Source: Lycium barbarum (taxonomy: Eukaryota > Streptophyta > Magnoliopsida > Solanales > Solanaceae). Taken from it: a stretch of DNA of 64,000 nt. Below, piece by piece: positions 22,301 to 34,474 of this stretch. A program made the position numbers and the translations under genes. The stretch covers positions 8,940,336 through 9,004,335 of the forward strand of contig NC_083340.1 of the NCBI RefSeq assembly GCF_019175385.1, in the 5' to 3' direction. Below the pieces are notes generated by a model. The model had not been told where the DNA came from. It saw only the letters and a list, made by a program, of their open reading frames with translations, and made no database searches. The stretch's first letter is position 1, and the number at the start of each line of letters is the position of its first letter.

Positions 22301-24664
22301 GAGTGTTTGGCCAAACTTTTAGAAGAAAAAAAGTGATTTTCAATGGTAGCTTCAGAAGCTTAAAAAAAAAAAACCTTTTTCTAGAAATACTTTTTGAACT
22401 TTGACCAAGCACTAACTGCCACTCAAATATCGATAAAAGTACTTTTCAAATTGATTAGTCAAACACAAATTGTTACTCTTTAAAAATACTTTTTCGAAAA
22501 ACAATTCTAACGAAATCTACTTTTTAAAAAAGTAGATTCTGAAAGCCTAGGCAAACATGATATTAGTGCTTTTCCGTGGTACATACCAAACACAAGCATA
22601 TTCTAAGTGATAAAAAACATTATCCACCGGCCAACAGCACAAAGAAAAAGTATACTATCTTTTTATAAAGCAAGGTGATGGTTTTGGGGATAAAAACAAG
22701 GAAATATGTCCACCTAATAAGAAGCTATGATGATTCTCCTGTTTTTGCCACCCAACTCAGAAAATGACAAAACAGTTTCATTTGAAACTGTCACCAAGTA
22801 GTTAAAAACAGTTTTCTCAGTCTATGAATTGTATGGATCACGTATGCTAAAAAAGTGAACCGACTAAAAGAAACGTGTTCAGGAATTGATTGGTTCCTAA
22901 ACCTTGTTCAGTCTTTCTTTTTACTTTTTTTATAATCGAGAAATCTTGAGGAGCAGTGACGCATGGTTCAAAACCTAGTGGATGACGGTTCCGTCTTTTT
23001 ACTTATCTGCTACAAGATTCGAACTTGTGACATGCGTCTAACCTACACATCACATATTGTTCTCTTATCATTACCGGTTGCCTTTGCAGCTGCCTATGTT
23101 GTCATTTGTCAAATAGATTAACAATCGTAAAAACGTGCGGACCTTCTGATATGTGATTGATTGATCATCTGATACATTTCAAAGCCAAAAACCATTTGAC
23201 TTGAGAAACCTAATTAAGAGTCTTGTAAATTTCCATGTTGTTACCTAAGTGTTGAAAAAAATATGCTCTCATATCAAAGTAACATTCCTATGTACTGTAA
23301 GTATGTGTGACAGTTACATGTCATAGCTCTAGCATTCATTTCACAACTGCATAAATGATATGCCCATCTCCAGTACTGTGTTTCAATCCAGTTAGTATTT
23401 TATCAGCATGGAATTGGATCACAATAAAATAGAAATCTAAACTTCATTGAGGAAGTCATTGTAAGTTTGAAGGTTAAACTAAAAGCATTTCTTTATATCG
23501 TTGGTTAATATTGCATCCTTTATGTTAGAACTAGTATGCTATTCCTTAAGTAGCAAAAAATTCAATATTCTTAGGAGAAAATAATTATTGTTACATGGAT
23601 CTTGAAACTAAAAGATACCTTTATGTACTGGATGTGCAGAGAGCAGGAAGATGGTGCAAAGGTGGTCAGAGTTGAAAATTTGAACAATCCATACAAAGGG
23701 CAATCCAATTTTAATTGGAGATTCAAGTTAACGCTGAACAAACTTTACGCGTGGAGCCTAACAGATTATGAACGGGTCGTCATGCTTGATTCTGACAACC
23801 TTTTCCTCCAGAATACAGATGAATTGTTCCAATGTGGTCAATTTTGTGCTGTCTTCATCAATCCCTGCATATTCCATACTGGTCTCTTTGTATTGCAGGT
23901 AACAGCTTTTCTCCGCGAACAATTTTTTTAATAATTGTTAGTTGGGATTTAGATTCTTTTTAGTTGTCTCTGAGAATAAACGTATGAATGAGATGGTATG
24001 CCAAGTAGTTATTTTACTAGTTTCCAAGTGAAGTATTAGGTGGGGGTGTTCATCGTCCGGTTTGACTTGGTTTTTGATTAAAACCAAACCAAACCAGTTA
24101 CGTCGGGTTTTTTTAATATTCAAACCAAACCATTATAGTATAAATTCTATCGGTTTCAGTTATATCGGTTTTATTGGTTTGGTTCGGTTTTTGCGGTTTT
24201 TTTTGGATTTTAAGAATGTATTAATACAAAGAACCTTTGAATTAAATTGTAACTAAACATCTACTTTTCATGATTCTAGTTACCTCCCTACATATAGCCT
24301 TTTGATATCTCGCAGCTCTCTGGAATTTTTGTTATCTAAACTCATCATGTTGATGAAGCATTGAGAAGAAAGCACAGAAGTTAAAATGAAACATGATAAA
24401 CAGAAAGACAAAGTCATCTACCAAATCTTTTTAAATTCCAATTGCCATTTTCTCCCCTTTAATTTGTTACAGATAAAATGCTAGCCTATTAGTAGTAATT
24501 CAGATGGCATGTAAAAGAGGGAACCTAAAACAGGATAAGGGGAAAATTTTTATTTTACCTTTAGCAAATTTCTTTTTATTTTACCTTAAACTTAAATGGG
24601 CTACACTTTCCTTTCTAATTATTTGAATTTGTATTGGACTTGGAATGAGCCAAAATTTTCAAGA

Positions 24665-24714
<50 letters not shown>

Positions 24715-26389
24715 TTAAATACGTATGTATCTATCGGTTCGGTTCGGGTTTTTTTGGTTTAACACTAAACCAAATCAAATGTTATCGGTTTTTTAAATTT
24801 AAAACCAAATCAAGTCAAACCAAGCCGGTTTTCGGTTTATTAAGTCGGTTTGACTTGGTTTACCGGTTCGGATCGGTTTTTCGGTCTCATTTGAACACCC
24901 CTGGTATTAGGTAAATTGTACAAAGTTACTTATAAAAGTTAAATTGCAGCCATCAAAAATTGTATTCAAAGACATGCTTCATCAGTTAAAGGTTGGAAAG
25001 GACAATCCAGATGGCGCGGACCAAGGTTTTATCGGAGGCTACTTCCCCAATTTACTAGATCAGCCAATGTTCCATCCTTCCCTTAACGGTACAAAGCTCC
25101 AGGGGAATTATCGACTGCCTCTGGGTTACCAAATGGATGCCTCTTATTATTGTAAGTTCGAGCCGCATGTTTTTGCTAGACTACGTTTGCTATATCTCAC
25201 CAATGCAGACTTTTGAAGCGGCGACAAAATTATAATGATTTTTGCCTTTTGTTCTTTTAGATCTCAGACTCCATTGGTCGGTACCATGTGGACCTAATAG
25301 TGTCATTACTTTCCCTGGTGCACCATGGTTAAAGCCTTGGTATTGGTGGTCATGGCCTGTTCTTCCTTTGGGCATCCAGTGGCATGAACAGCGACGTCAA
25401 ACTCTCGGGTTAGACTAAAATCCTTTCTTTTAATATGTTTGGACTATAAGCAACTACTCCTCAATTCTAAGCAAGTTGGGGTCGGTCATATGAATCTCTC
25501 ACTGTCCATGGCGCTCCATTCAAGCTCTGTCTGGTCTATACATCAAATATTTTCCTACATTGACCATTGCACATTTTAGAAAATCGATAAGCAATGTCCT
25601 GTTTTTTCCGCACATCCTTCTTGTTTTCACTGTTCTAACCTGAAAGTACCCTTTTTAGTAACAACCCTCGAGCTTGCTGAAATGCATTCTTAATCAGGAT
25701 CTTTACACAAATAGCCGGACGGACTCATTGTTTACTTTTACGTATATATATATATTACATATGCTTTTACTTTGAGCGGTTGCATAGGCGGCTATTTAGG
25801 ATAATTCTTCTTAATTGAAAATTTAATCTGTTTGGTATTTGGCAGGTATGATGCAGAGATGCCACTAGTGCTGATTCAAACTGTTCTTTACCTTGGAATA
25901 ATTGTAATGACATGCCTAGCACGTCCTAATTTATCTAAGTTGTGCTATCGACGTGAAGACACCAAGAGCATCTTCTTAATGCGTACTGGCCTGAAGTCTA
26001 TCGCGATATGGTCCATTCTTGCAGCCTACATTGTTCCGTTCTTCTTGATTCCTCGCACGGTTCATCCACTAATCGGGTGGGGCCTCTACTTACTAGGCTC
26101 TTTCGCGCTATTGTGTGTAGCAATGAACACATTCTTGTTGCCAATGCTGCCTGTTCTCGTGCCATGGCTAGGAATATTCGGGGCACTTTTGGTCATGGCT
26201 TATCCTTGGTATTCTGATGGTGTTGTAAGAGCACTAGCTGTATTTGCGTATGCGTTTTGCGCGTCCCCCGTGGCATGGACAGCATTAGTAAAAATAATGT
26301 CTTGTCTTAATGTTTCACTTGAGAGGGAAGGATTCTTGCCTAGGTTGAGTGAATCTGCTGCACCTGCTGGTTTCAACAAGCTGTATTGA
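19342..26389 (+). CDS. PGSIP8: GT8 family glycosyltransferase, PGSIP7/PGSIP8-like (five exons)
   Basis: Exons: 19342-19595, 23640-23898, 24950-25151, 25261-25408, 25846-26389; all GT-AG, frame kept, 468 residues. Residues 1-23 form a signal peptide or anchor. The catalytic part starts at HRNAYATMMYMGTPRDYEFY (31-50) and holds the GT8 metal/sugar-nucleotide motif DSD (135-137) in VVMLDSDNLFL, then NPDGADQG (190-197) and FPGAPWLKPWYWW in exon 4. Exon 5 encodes about five hydrophobic helices, so a Golgi or ER multi-pass C-terminus is expected. The layout matches Arabidopsis PGSIP7/PGSIP8 (At4g16600/At2g35710), named for glycogenin similarity and annotated as putative glucuronosyltransferases; the true acceptor is unsettled. 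Intron 1 is 4.0 kb and intron 2 holds an hAT element. The start is chosen by the signal-like N-terminus. PGSIP7 versus 8 is not resolved. Confidence 0.92.
20392..20612 (+). repeat. 110-bp tandem duplication in PGSIP intron 1
   Basis: AAATGGTCATGTCGACCAGG at 20392 recurs at 20502. The two units are nearly identical, ending AAACTAATTTTAATGAC. Confidence 0.9.
22230..22558. mobile_element. MITE of the CAAAAGTGTTT family, copy 2 (PGSIP intron 1)
   Basis: Starts AGTCTATTTGACCAAACTTTTG and ends GAAAGCCTAGGCAAACATG, with the same internal words (GTTTGGCCAAACTTTT, AGTACTTTTC) as 17264-17636. Confidence 0.55.
24041..24903. mobile_element. hAT-like element in PGSIP intron 2, perfect 8-bp TSD
   Basis: Begins TGGGGGTGTTCATCG and ends TTGAACACCCCTG (inverted), flanked by GTATTAGG at 24033-24040 and 24904-24911. 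Both flanks of the interior are crowded with GGTTTGGTTCGGTTT-type words in opposite orientations, and the middle has a (TA)n run at 24667-24709. 863 bp, no transposase. It resembles the 2330-3236 element and the scrap at 38170-38327. Confidence 0.8.
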
Positions 26390-26970
26390 ATTTGAAAATA
26401 TGAAAGTTGAAGATATCAAATAGGGAAATTTTTCAAAAAAAAAAAAAAAGGGACTTGAATTATTGAATTATCCAATGGGGTAATTATGGAAGTTTGCTTG
26501 AATTGATCTTAAGAGTATGCGCTCTTACACAAGCTGAAGTAATTCTTTGATGTGTTCCAAATTCTGATATGAACTACACAATGTAAAGATGGGATGAACT
26601 AGTGTGTATTATACTTGGAAATTGGATTTTGTTACATATTCTATTAGCTTTTTCTCCGTTGCAATTGTAGAAACAGATGCATTATATAGTAGTAAAGCAA
26701 ATTAGATAATGTGTGTGGAAGTTATTTTTTAAATTCTCTCTTGCTGGATCACTTGGGCCGGCCTTGTCCAAGTAAGTGGTTAATATATTAAAGGAAGACA
26801 AAAAATATTCCTGAATTTGGGCCTTAGTTGCCATGGCCTAGCCTTGTGACAAATACCTACTGTATGATGGGCAATTTGCACGATTGTCCTTATTCGGGTG
26901 ATATGATTCTCATTGGCTCGAGTGCATTTATAGAGCCTATGATTCGTGGTGGAGCTCAACTTACCCTCTA
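26390..26970. other. 3' flank of the PGSIP gene
   Basis: Probable 3'UTR to about 26640 (AT-rich, poly-A-like stretch at 26436-26448), then spacer up to the Tourist element. No separate gene seen. Confidence 0.5.
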
Positions 26971-26973
26971 TTT

Positions 26974-27752
26974 GGATGGTTGTTTCCCGTGGTTCATTAA
27001 TGTACAGTATGATATGGTACAATATGGTGTTATATTGTATTGTACTGTATTAATGAACACTATGTTTGGATAGACTGTGCCGTTTGTTGTGGTTTAATAA
27101 CATTTGTATTGTTTGGTTTGACTGTATGAAACTGTATAACAACTTGTAAGTTTACTAAATTACTTTTAACTCTTAATTAGAAATTAATTTATATGTATTA
27201 ATAAAACTCAGTTAAAGAATAAAATAGGAACTTTAAAAAATAAGTAGGTAGTGAGTGGGAGTAGTGAAGGGGTGGGTGGTCTGAGGTAGGTGGTTGTGGG
27301 ATGAGGAAGGGGTGGGGTTGGGTGGTGGTGAGGGGTGAGTTGTTATGGGGTGGGGTTGGGCGGTGGTGAGGGGTAGTGGATGATGGTTGGGGTAGGTGGC
27401 AGAGGAGTGGGGTAATTGGGGGTGGGGGATGGGTGGTAGGGTGGGGGTGGCGTGAGGTAGGGTGGGGGTGGTGTGGGATGGATGGTGGAGGGTGGGGCAG
27501 GGGTGGGGTGGGATGGATGGTGGACGGTAGGGTGGGGTTGAGTGGTAGGGTGGGGTATAATGGAGAAATGAAATACGTAACCACGGAAAAATCACCAAAT
27601 CCGTGGTTACAAAATTGGGACTTTTCATGGTTATATAACCATGGAATGAACCACAGGTTTACAACACCATACCACATAATTTTAAGAACAATGGAAATAA
27701 ATATGGTTTCATAGAAAACCATACATTAAGAAACCACCATCCAAACAGGGGG
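26974..27752. mobile_element. Tourist/Harbinger-type MITE with internal G-rich minisatellite
   Basis: Termini CCCTCTATTTGGATGGTTGT and its inverted partner ACCACCATCCAAACAGGGGG, flanked by TTA on both sides (26971-26973, 27753-27755). Subterminal CCGTGGTT/AACCACGG words are also inverted. 779 bp, no transposase. The long proline-rich frames on the minus strand come only from the G-rich tract. Confidence 0.75.
27250..27560 (+). repeat. G-rich minisatellite (GGGGTGG/GGTGGTGAGGGG)
   Basis: About 310 nt made almost only of G and T with some A on the plus strand, containing many runs of three or four G. It is an irregular tandem array with quadruplex-forming potential. Confidence 0.85.
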
Positions 27753-27755
27753 TTA

Positions 27756-28544
27756 GAGTCTATGATCTTCATTGGAGCTTATTCACCATATTTGGAGCAT
27801 TTCAAAGGGTCTCAAATGTGTATTTCCACACTACACACTTGATGATGATCATTGATGAGAGCCAAGTCTCCACGAGCTTCGTAGAGGTGGAATCCTGCAA
27901 GGTTTGGGAGATTGCTTGGTTGGGAGATTTAGAGCTCGAGGTGGCTATTTGCGCAAAGAGCTATTTGTGCAAGTGGTGACTTGGCGCAAGAAGGGTTATG
28001 CTTGCAAGAAGGCCATGCATGCAAGGTTGATTAGAGGGTCATCTATGCAAGGAGGGACGTGTTTGGTCATTGAAGGTCAATTCTTGAATTGAAGACTACA
28101 CTAAGAAGACTAGCCAAACAAGGCCCTTGCCTCATTAATGACATTTTTGTAATAACTTAGTCTTCTTTAATCTAAAAGTATAAATACTAGACTTAGATAT
28201 TTCATTACTTAAATTTTGATGATGAATATTTAAGAGATACTCATATTATGAGTGATAGTTTGTTTAGTTAGTTAATTAGAGATTATCTTAGTGACTAGTT
28301 GTGTGGATCTTTGGTTGGTAATTTAAAACTCTTATCCTTAATTTTCTACATTGAATTGCTCATTTGTGGATTCATCGAGTCTTCCTTGTTGATTATCAAT
28401 CAGTATAGATTCATTAATAGAAATCAATCAGGAGGATTTAGGTTTAACATACTTAGATTTGCCTATAATTCCTTTACTAATTAGGTCTTGCTTTTATCTT
28501 AATTCCTTACTTTTTAATTCATTTTTGAATTTCTAGAGTTTCCA
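27756..28544. other. Intergenic, unidentified, perhaps an LTR-like remnant
   Basis: Contains TATAAATAC near 28180 and a run of GCGCAAG/TGCAAG words at 27945-28060. No TG...CA boundaries or partner copy were found, and no supported gene. Confidence 0.35.
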
Positions 28545-29018
28545 TTGGGAATCTTATCTTTGAGTGGTCTTTAATTTTTGTCCCTCAAATTGGTGGTCTT
28601 TAATTTCTATCCTTCGCTAGAACTCCTTGGTTTCGGGTTCGAACTCCTGTTCAGTCAAAAATTAAAAAAAAAAATCGTAAGGTAGAGTTTGGATTCGCAA
28701 GGTAGAGATTTGCCTGCAAAACTCTGCCTACCTTTTGGCAGAGTTTGGAACTCTACAAAGTTTGCGGTCAAAACTCTACCTTAAGGTAGAGGTTTGCATT
28801 AAAGCAAAAAGTTTTTTTTTTACTCAATTGAAATTTTGCAAAACTCTGCTTTAAGGCCTAACTTTGCTACAAACTTCTGCCTTGTGATTTTTTTTTAACT
28901 GAGCCGGGATTCGAACCTCAAACCTTATGGTATTAGGCGGACAAAAATTAAAGACCACTAATTTGAGGGACAAAAATTAACGACCAGTGCATTTGAAAGG
29001 GTAATCCGTACAAAAAAA
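28545..29018. mobile_element. Foldback/long-TIR element, copy 3
   Basis: Left arm GTGGTCTTTAATTTTTGTCC and right arm GGGACAAAAATTAACGACCA are inverted. TTCGAA words sit at both inner edges (GGGTTCGAACTCC near 28640; GGATTCGAACCTC near 28910), and ATCCGTACAAAA forms the right end as in copy 1. The core repeats AGGTAGAG/CTCTACC-type words rather than GGCATA. Confidence 0.65.
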
Positions 29019-29025
29019 GAGTCCG

Positions 29026-31292
29026 GAACCAAAATGCCCCCAAAAAAACTACTTTGAAGCAAAATACCCCAACAAAAAAAAATGTTACAAAACTACCTTT
29101 AGCGCAGTAATTTACTGCGCTAAAGCAGTTCATGGAGACGGAGCCGTTAACTGCTTTAGCGCAGTATTTTACTGCGTTATAGAAGCTGTAAAATACTGCG
29201 TTATACAAACAGTACCAAAAAAAAAAAATTGGCCAACTTTATTTTTTGAAACACTTAGTGTTTTTTTTCCATACTTTGACCAATGACTAGTCGTGTGTCA
29301 AGACTCCGAAACGTCAATATTTTATATAGAACCTGATATTTTTTTCTGCGTACAATAATGTATGCTCAATACATTAAGGATACGTAAACGTTTGGATCGT
29401 CATTTTAGGGGTTGAAAAGGTGCCCGAAGTAAGTTTTGTTTGTAAACTTTAGATATAAGTGTTCTATATACATAGACGACCATTTTTGTTTGAAGACTTG
29501 TTGTCATTAGCTTAAAGTTTTTTTATTTTTAGGGTTTAGATTTAAGTGTGTTATTTTTTAAAGTGTAACTTTATTTCGCATATACGCGGTTTTTTGCGCT
29601 CGGACGTCTGATTTACACGATTTTTTTTTTGCAACATATTTGAAAGAAAGTTACGCATTAAAAAATAACACACTTAAGGAACTTAGTATTTTTTTCCATA
29701 AAAAGATCGCAACATCTTATTTTAATAAATCTTTTCTTTGCAGCACTTAGTGCTTTTTTCATACTTTGGCCAACGATTGGTCGTGTGTCAAGATTCCAAA
29801 ACGACAATATTTTATATAGAACCTGATATTTTTTTCTGCGTACTATAATGTAGGCTCAATACATCAAGGATACGTAAACGTTCGGATCGTCGTTTTAGGG
29901 GTTGAAAAGGTACCTGAAGTAAGTTTTGTTTAAGGTTTAAGTGTTTTATTTTTTAAGGTTTTGATTTAAGCGTGTTATTTTTTAATCAAGACATAACTTT
30001 ATTTTGAATATAAATATAATTCTAAAAAATATAGGGAGAAAAACTAGTTGTAAAGTGGTCAAACTTTAGGTGGTCATAACTTTGCGCTCGGACGTCCGAT
30101 TTACGCGATTTTGTTTTTGATTTTGGGTATTTTTCTGAGATAAGGCGGTTTGGCCGAGTCGATTTAAAAAAAAAATACCTTTTATCCCATTTAATTTCAA
30201 TTTTCCCCCAAATTGGCGTGAAATTTTCAGTTTTATTTACTTATAAGATGATAATACGCAATAGATTTCAACATAAAAATTCCGGGGTAATGTAGCTGTG
30301 CATGTCAATTTCACTTCTGCGGTTTCAATTTTTGCAAATAAAGCTGACTAATTTTCTCGACATATAAAGTTGACTAAAATAACCTTACAGTCAAACACTA
30401 AGTTTTTTCAAACAAAACTTACTTCGGGCACCTTTTCAACCCCTAAAATGACGATCCGAACGTATACGTATCCTTGATGTATTGAGCCTACATTATTATA
30501 CGCAGAAAAAAATATCAGGTTCTATATAAAATATTGACGTTTCGGAGTCTTGACACACGACTAATCGTTGGCAAAGTATGTCAAAACACAATAAGTGTTG
30601 CAAAAAAAAATTGCCAATTTTTATTTTATTTTAGTGCTCGCTATTTTACTGCGCTATACAAACAAAAAAAAAAATCTTTAGCGCAGTAAAATACTGCGCT
30701 AAAGCAGTTAAAAACCTTTTGGCAACGACTTTATTTTCAATAAATCTAAACCCTAAAAATAAAAAACCTTAAGCTAATGACAACAAGTCTTCAAACAAAA
30801 ATGAACGTCTATATATATAGAACACTTAAACCTAAAGTTTACAAATAAAACTTACTTCGGGCACCTTTTCAACCCCTAAAATGACGATCCGAACGTTTAC
30901 GTATCCTTGATGTATTGAGACTACATTATTGTACGCAGAAAAAAATATCAGGTTCTATATAAAATATTGACGTTTCGGAGTCTTGACACACGACTAATCA
31001 TTGGTCAAAGTATGAAAAAAACACTAAGTGTTGCAAAAAATAAAGTTGACCAATTTTTTTTTTTTTTTGGTACTGTTTCTATAACGCAGTATTTTACTGC
31101 GTTATAGATTTTTTTTTTTTTTTAACCGCTTCTATAGCGTAGCAAAATACTGCGCTAAAGCAGTTAACGGCTCCGTCTCCGTGAACTGCTTTAGTGCAGT
31201 ATTTTACTGCGCTAAAGGTAGTTTTGTAACTTTTTTTTTTTTTAGAGTATTTTGGTTCAAAATGATTATTTTTTTTTGGGCATTTTGGTTCA
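29026..31292. mobile_element. 2.27-kb near-palindromic foldback element
   Basis: Ends GAACCAAAATGCCC and GGGCATTTTGGTTC are inverted, and the pairing continues through AGTTACAAAACTACC, TTTAGCGCAGTA, GACGGAGCCGTTAACTGC and on for about 1.1 kb per arm. Each arm also contains two direct copies of a module of about 170 bp (29277-29445 and 29758-29930; inverted at 30405-30560 and 30840-31010). A 29-nt palindrome CTTTAGCGCAGTAA-T-TTACTGCGCTAAAG is at 29097-29125. No ORF with similarity. TSD unclear; it abuts foldback copy 3. Class uncertain (long-TIR MITE, Mutator-like or foldback). Confidence 0.75.
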
Positions 31293-32236
31293 AAAATTGT
31301 GTATGATGGGTTTGGACTTTGGACTTTGGTAATCTAACAGTGACCCAGAAGAAGCAGCACTTCTACTTGACTGCTGTTCTCTACAAAGCTTGATATTTAT
31401 ACCATCAGTTGACAAAAAATAACCATTTATCATTGATAAGACAAAGACCAATATCTAAGTTGGACATTGAATCATATAGGATAAGTTTCCTCCAAAAAGC
31501 ATTTCCAGCTAGACAAATTTGGATTTCCTTCAAAATGCACCATCAGGCTATATGGTAGAATAGTTGAAGTCCTTCCACCTTTATCTATAAGTATTGGATT
31601 TTGCATTTGGTAATTGAAAAACCTATATTGTGAGTGTTTAATCTATATTAGTAAATCTTTTTGATGCGAATTCAATTTTTTTGGATCAGTTGGTTAACTA
31701 CTATAAAATGTGAATTTTTATGGACGTCGTGTCGGAAGTGGCTCGTTGGGAAGGGATTTGACGAAAAGTCCATAGGAAACATTTCGTCCAGCCAATTTCG
31801 AACATGACGGCCGATTGGATATTTTCATAAAAATTAGCATCTTTTAGTAGTGATTTTAAATACCAAATGCTTAAACGAAAAATGCAATCAGGGAAATTAA
31901 TGCAAAACACCCAACTGGAAAAGTAGAAGAGAAATTCTGTTTCATTCATACTACACACTAATTACTTTTTGTTGCTCAATGGCTAAACCGGATTTCATCC
32001 TTTTTAGTGAGTACTACTGTTTATTCAATGATATGAGGGCCTACGTCCAACAATCAAGCAAAATCAACATCCCATCATAAATAGCTTTTTTGTATCTTTT
32101 AAAAAGTTAAATCTTTATACAAATTTGGAATTTTTGTCTCAATGCCCCTATGTGTGCAAAAGTTCCCCCCTCTTCTAACGTTCGAAAAAAAAAAAAAAAA
32201 CTGACTTCTAAATTGGCAGGGCCCACCTCCATGAAA
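31293..32236. other. Intergenic, no gene seen
   Basis: AT-rich spacer. The minus-strand open frame at 31701-31958 shows no domain and is not supported. Confidence 0.45.
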
Positions 32237-32244
32237 AAGAATAA

Positions 32245-32622
32245 TAACTCTTTTGGTCCCTTAATTATTGATAAATGTTAATCTTAGTCCTTGTGATATC
32301 TGACTAAGCATATATGATCTTTAATTAATTGAACTGTGCTCTTTTAATCCCTTTACTTGTTAATATTCTCAAATTTTCATGATTACGATTATCCCACCAC
32401 TAAATTACGCATGTGTTATGTTACGACTTACACGTAAACTATTGCTTTTATAGTTGCCGTAATATAATTCTAAAAATAGTGCAAATAGAGCATATCTCCT
32501 ACATAAAGGAACCCAAGCTACATATTTCAATTAATTGGAGGTTAAATGTGCCATTTTTAATATTATAAGGACTACAATAACGATTTATCAAGACTTGAGG
32601 GACCAAAAGTGCTATTTTTCCT
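32245..32622. mobile_element. MITE with CTTTTGGTCCCT termini
   Basis: CTTTTGGTCCCTTAATTATTG at the left and CAAGACTTGAGGGACCAAAAG at the right are inverted, as are TTAGTCCTTGTGATAT and its counterpart. AAGAATAA occurs at both outer edges (32237-32244, 32623-32630), a possible 8-bp TSD. 378 bp, no ORF. Confidence 0.6.
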
Positions 32623-32630
32623 AAGAATAA

Positions 32631-33885
32631 CAAAAAGAGAAATCTCATAGTGGATCTCCACATAGTGACCAAAGGAAGAAAAGTGACAGCAACTACTATA
32701 AAATTGTATAGGCCATGCTAGGACCATATCCCTATTTTTTTTTTCCTTCATGCACACCAACATTGCTATTAAACTTAAACCTATGTATATTCCACACATG
32801 CAGGCTAATAAAAATGACCGTTTCACCATTTTATTTATACGTAAATTAAGAGAGATTAATAGCTAAGCATTTGAACCATGACTTTGTGCTCGACGTTTAT
32901 TTAATATCATGTTTCTTTTCTATATGAGTTGTGTCTCCCCTCATTTTTGTCGTTATTTCTTAATTACTACTAGTGTTTCTTCTGTAGCCAAAAAAGTGAT
33001 ACTCGGCTGATTAGAAATTTTAACAAAAGAATTCAAAAAATGCAAATGTGCACATCGACTGAATATACCTGACTATCAAGGCGATTCAATAATTTATAGT
33101 CTAGTAATATTTTGTTTTGTTCAGTAATTTTTGTATATCTTTAACTATAAAGGATTTTTGATTTAGATATCGTTCATAATTTTGGGACAAAGGTATACAG
33201 TATATCGTTCACAATTTTTCTTCAAAGCAGCTTGCGCGCTAGCTAATTTAATTCGTTATGGTCTTTGATTTTAATTATCTTGAATTTAAACCTTTTTAGT
33301 TTTTAATGGTGAGTTGCTTATACATTTATGATTATTTCACTCAAAAGTAAAACTTTTATACTCAAGAGTTGCAGGATTGACGACATATCTGATTTAGATG
33401 ATTCTGATCAGTCTCTGACTGGTAGATAGCAGTCAATTTCTATGACTTTATAACAGAAAAAGACTAGTATCAGCACTGCCCATACTGGAAAATGATTCAT
33501 TATTCATCATTCAGGATGGAATAATACCTGTGCACCTATATGTATTGACAATTAATTTCAATATTTCCATTATCATTCTGGAGGCTAAATTTATAAGATA
33601 GTTATCAAATGTACGAAAATTTTAAAGTGTATAAAATTAAAATTCAAAACTTACTACTTCCAATTTATGTAGTTTAAGAAATTTGTCCAACTTACTACTT
33701 ATAATACTACATCCCGTTTCGGTCTTATAATCACACAAATATTATATTTAAGACCATACATTTTAATCACACAAATGCTATGATATGATTAAGATTACAA
33801 ATTTCAAGAAAATAATTCCTTTAAATTTCATGTAGTTCAATTGTGTCATATACATAGAGATAGACGAGTCAGATTACAGAACGGT
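32631..33885. other. Intergenic, no gene seen
   Basis: AT-rich, distal upstream region of the pectinesterase gene. No supported ORF or repeat ends. Confidence 0.45.
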
Positions 33886-33889
33886 CGAG

Positions 33890-34040
33890 TGCTAAAGGTG
33901 TGATCTAGTGATCAATAAAGTGAGTTGAGAACGATATATGAGACCTTTCAAGTTCAACTATAGCGGAGACAAAAACAATTAGGTGATTTTTTTCTATCTA
34001 TCCAAATCTTAATGGACAAAGCTATATTGTTCTCATTAGT
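33890..34040 (+). mobile_element. SINE, 5' fragment (family shared with 51473-51526 and 54983-55155)
   Basis: GTGTGATCTAGTGATCAATA ... GAGACAAAAACAATTAGGTG ... TTAATGGACAAAG. The head resembles a degenerate tRNA-like promoter (A-box-like TGATCTAGTGA). The same words occur reverse-complemented at 54983-55155. The 3' half is missing here. Confidence 0.55.
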
Positions 34041-34368
34041 AAATACCAAAGGTAAAGAACTCAAAGGTAATGATTGATCATTACCTTATTCCCTAACACC
34101 AAAGGAAAAGAACCCCTAAAGTCTCCTTTTCTCGTTTGCTTTTTAAATAGTGTATGATTAATTATATATCGTGCTTTTTACTGCTAATCCGCACAGAAAT
34201 CTAAGTTACAAGTGATGGAAACAATCATAAGAGTCCAAGTTCTTGACTTTTGAGCAAAATGGTCACACATTACAAGTTGGGGTAATTATTTACACATCAA
34301 ACACATAATCCTAAACGCGAGGGAACACAAAAAATATGACCGTTGCAGGTACCAAATTCCCCACATCA

Positions 34369-34376
34369 TATATATA
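34369..34376 (+). promoter_or_regulatory. TATA box of the pectinesterase gene
   Basis: TATATATA about 100 nt before the ATG, giving a predicted start near 34400 and a leader of about 75 nt. Confidence 0.6.
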
Positions 34377-34474
34377 CTTCAACCACTTAATAACATTCCT
34401 CCTTAGTTTCAGTTCCACAACATTCCGTCTCAGCTCAAATTCTTTCAGAATCATTTAAATACTATTTTAATTTA

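Noticed and set aside
27198..27722. Proline/histidine-rich minus-strand frames of 174 and 131 codons, and a glycine-rich plus frame
   Set aside because: They arise from the G-rich minisatellite, which lacks stop codons on compositional grounds.
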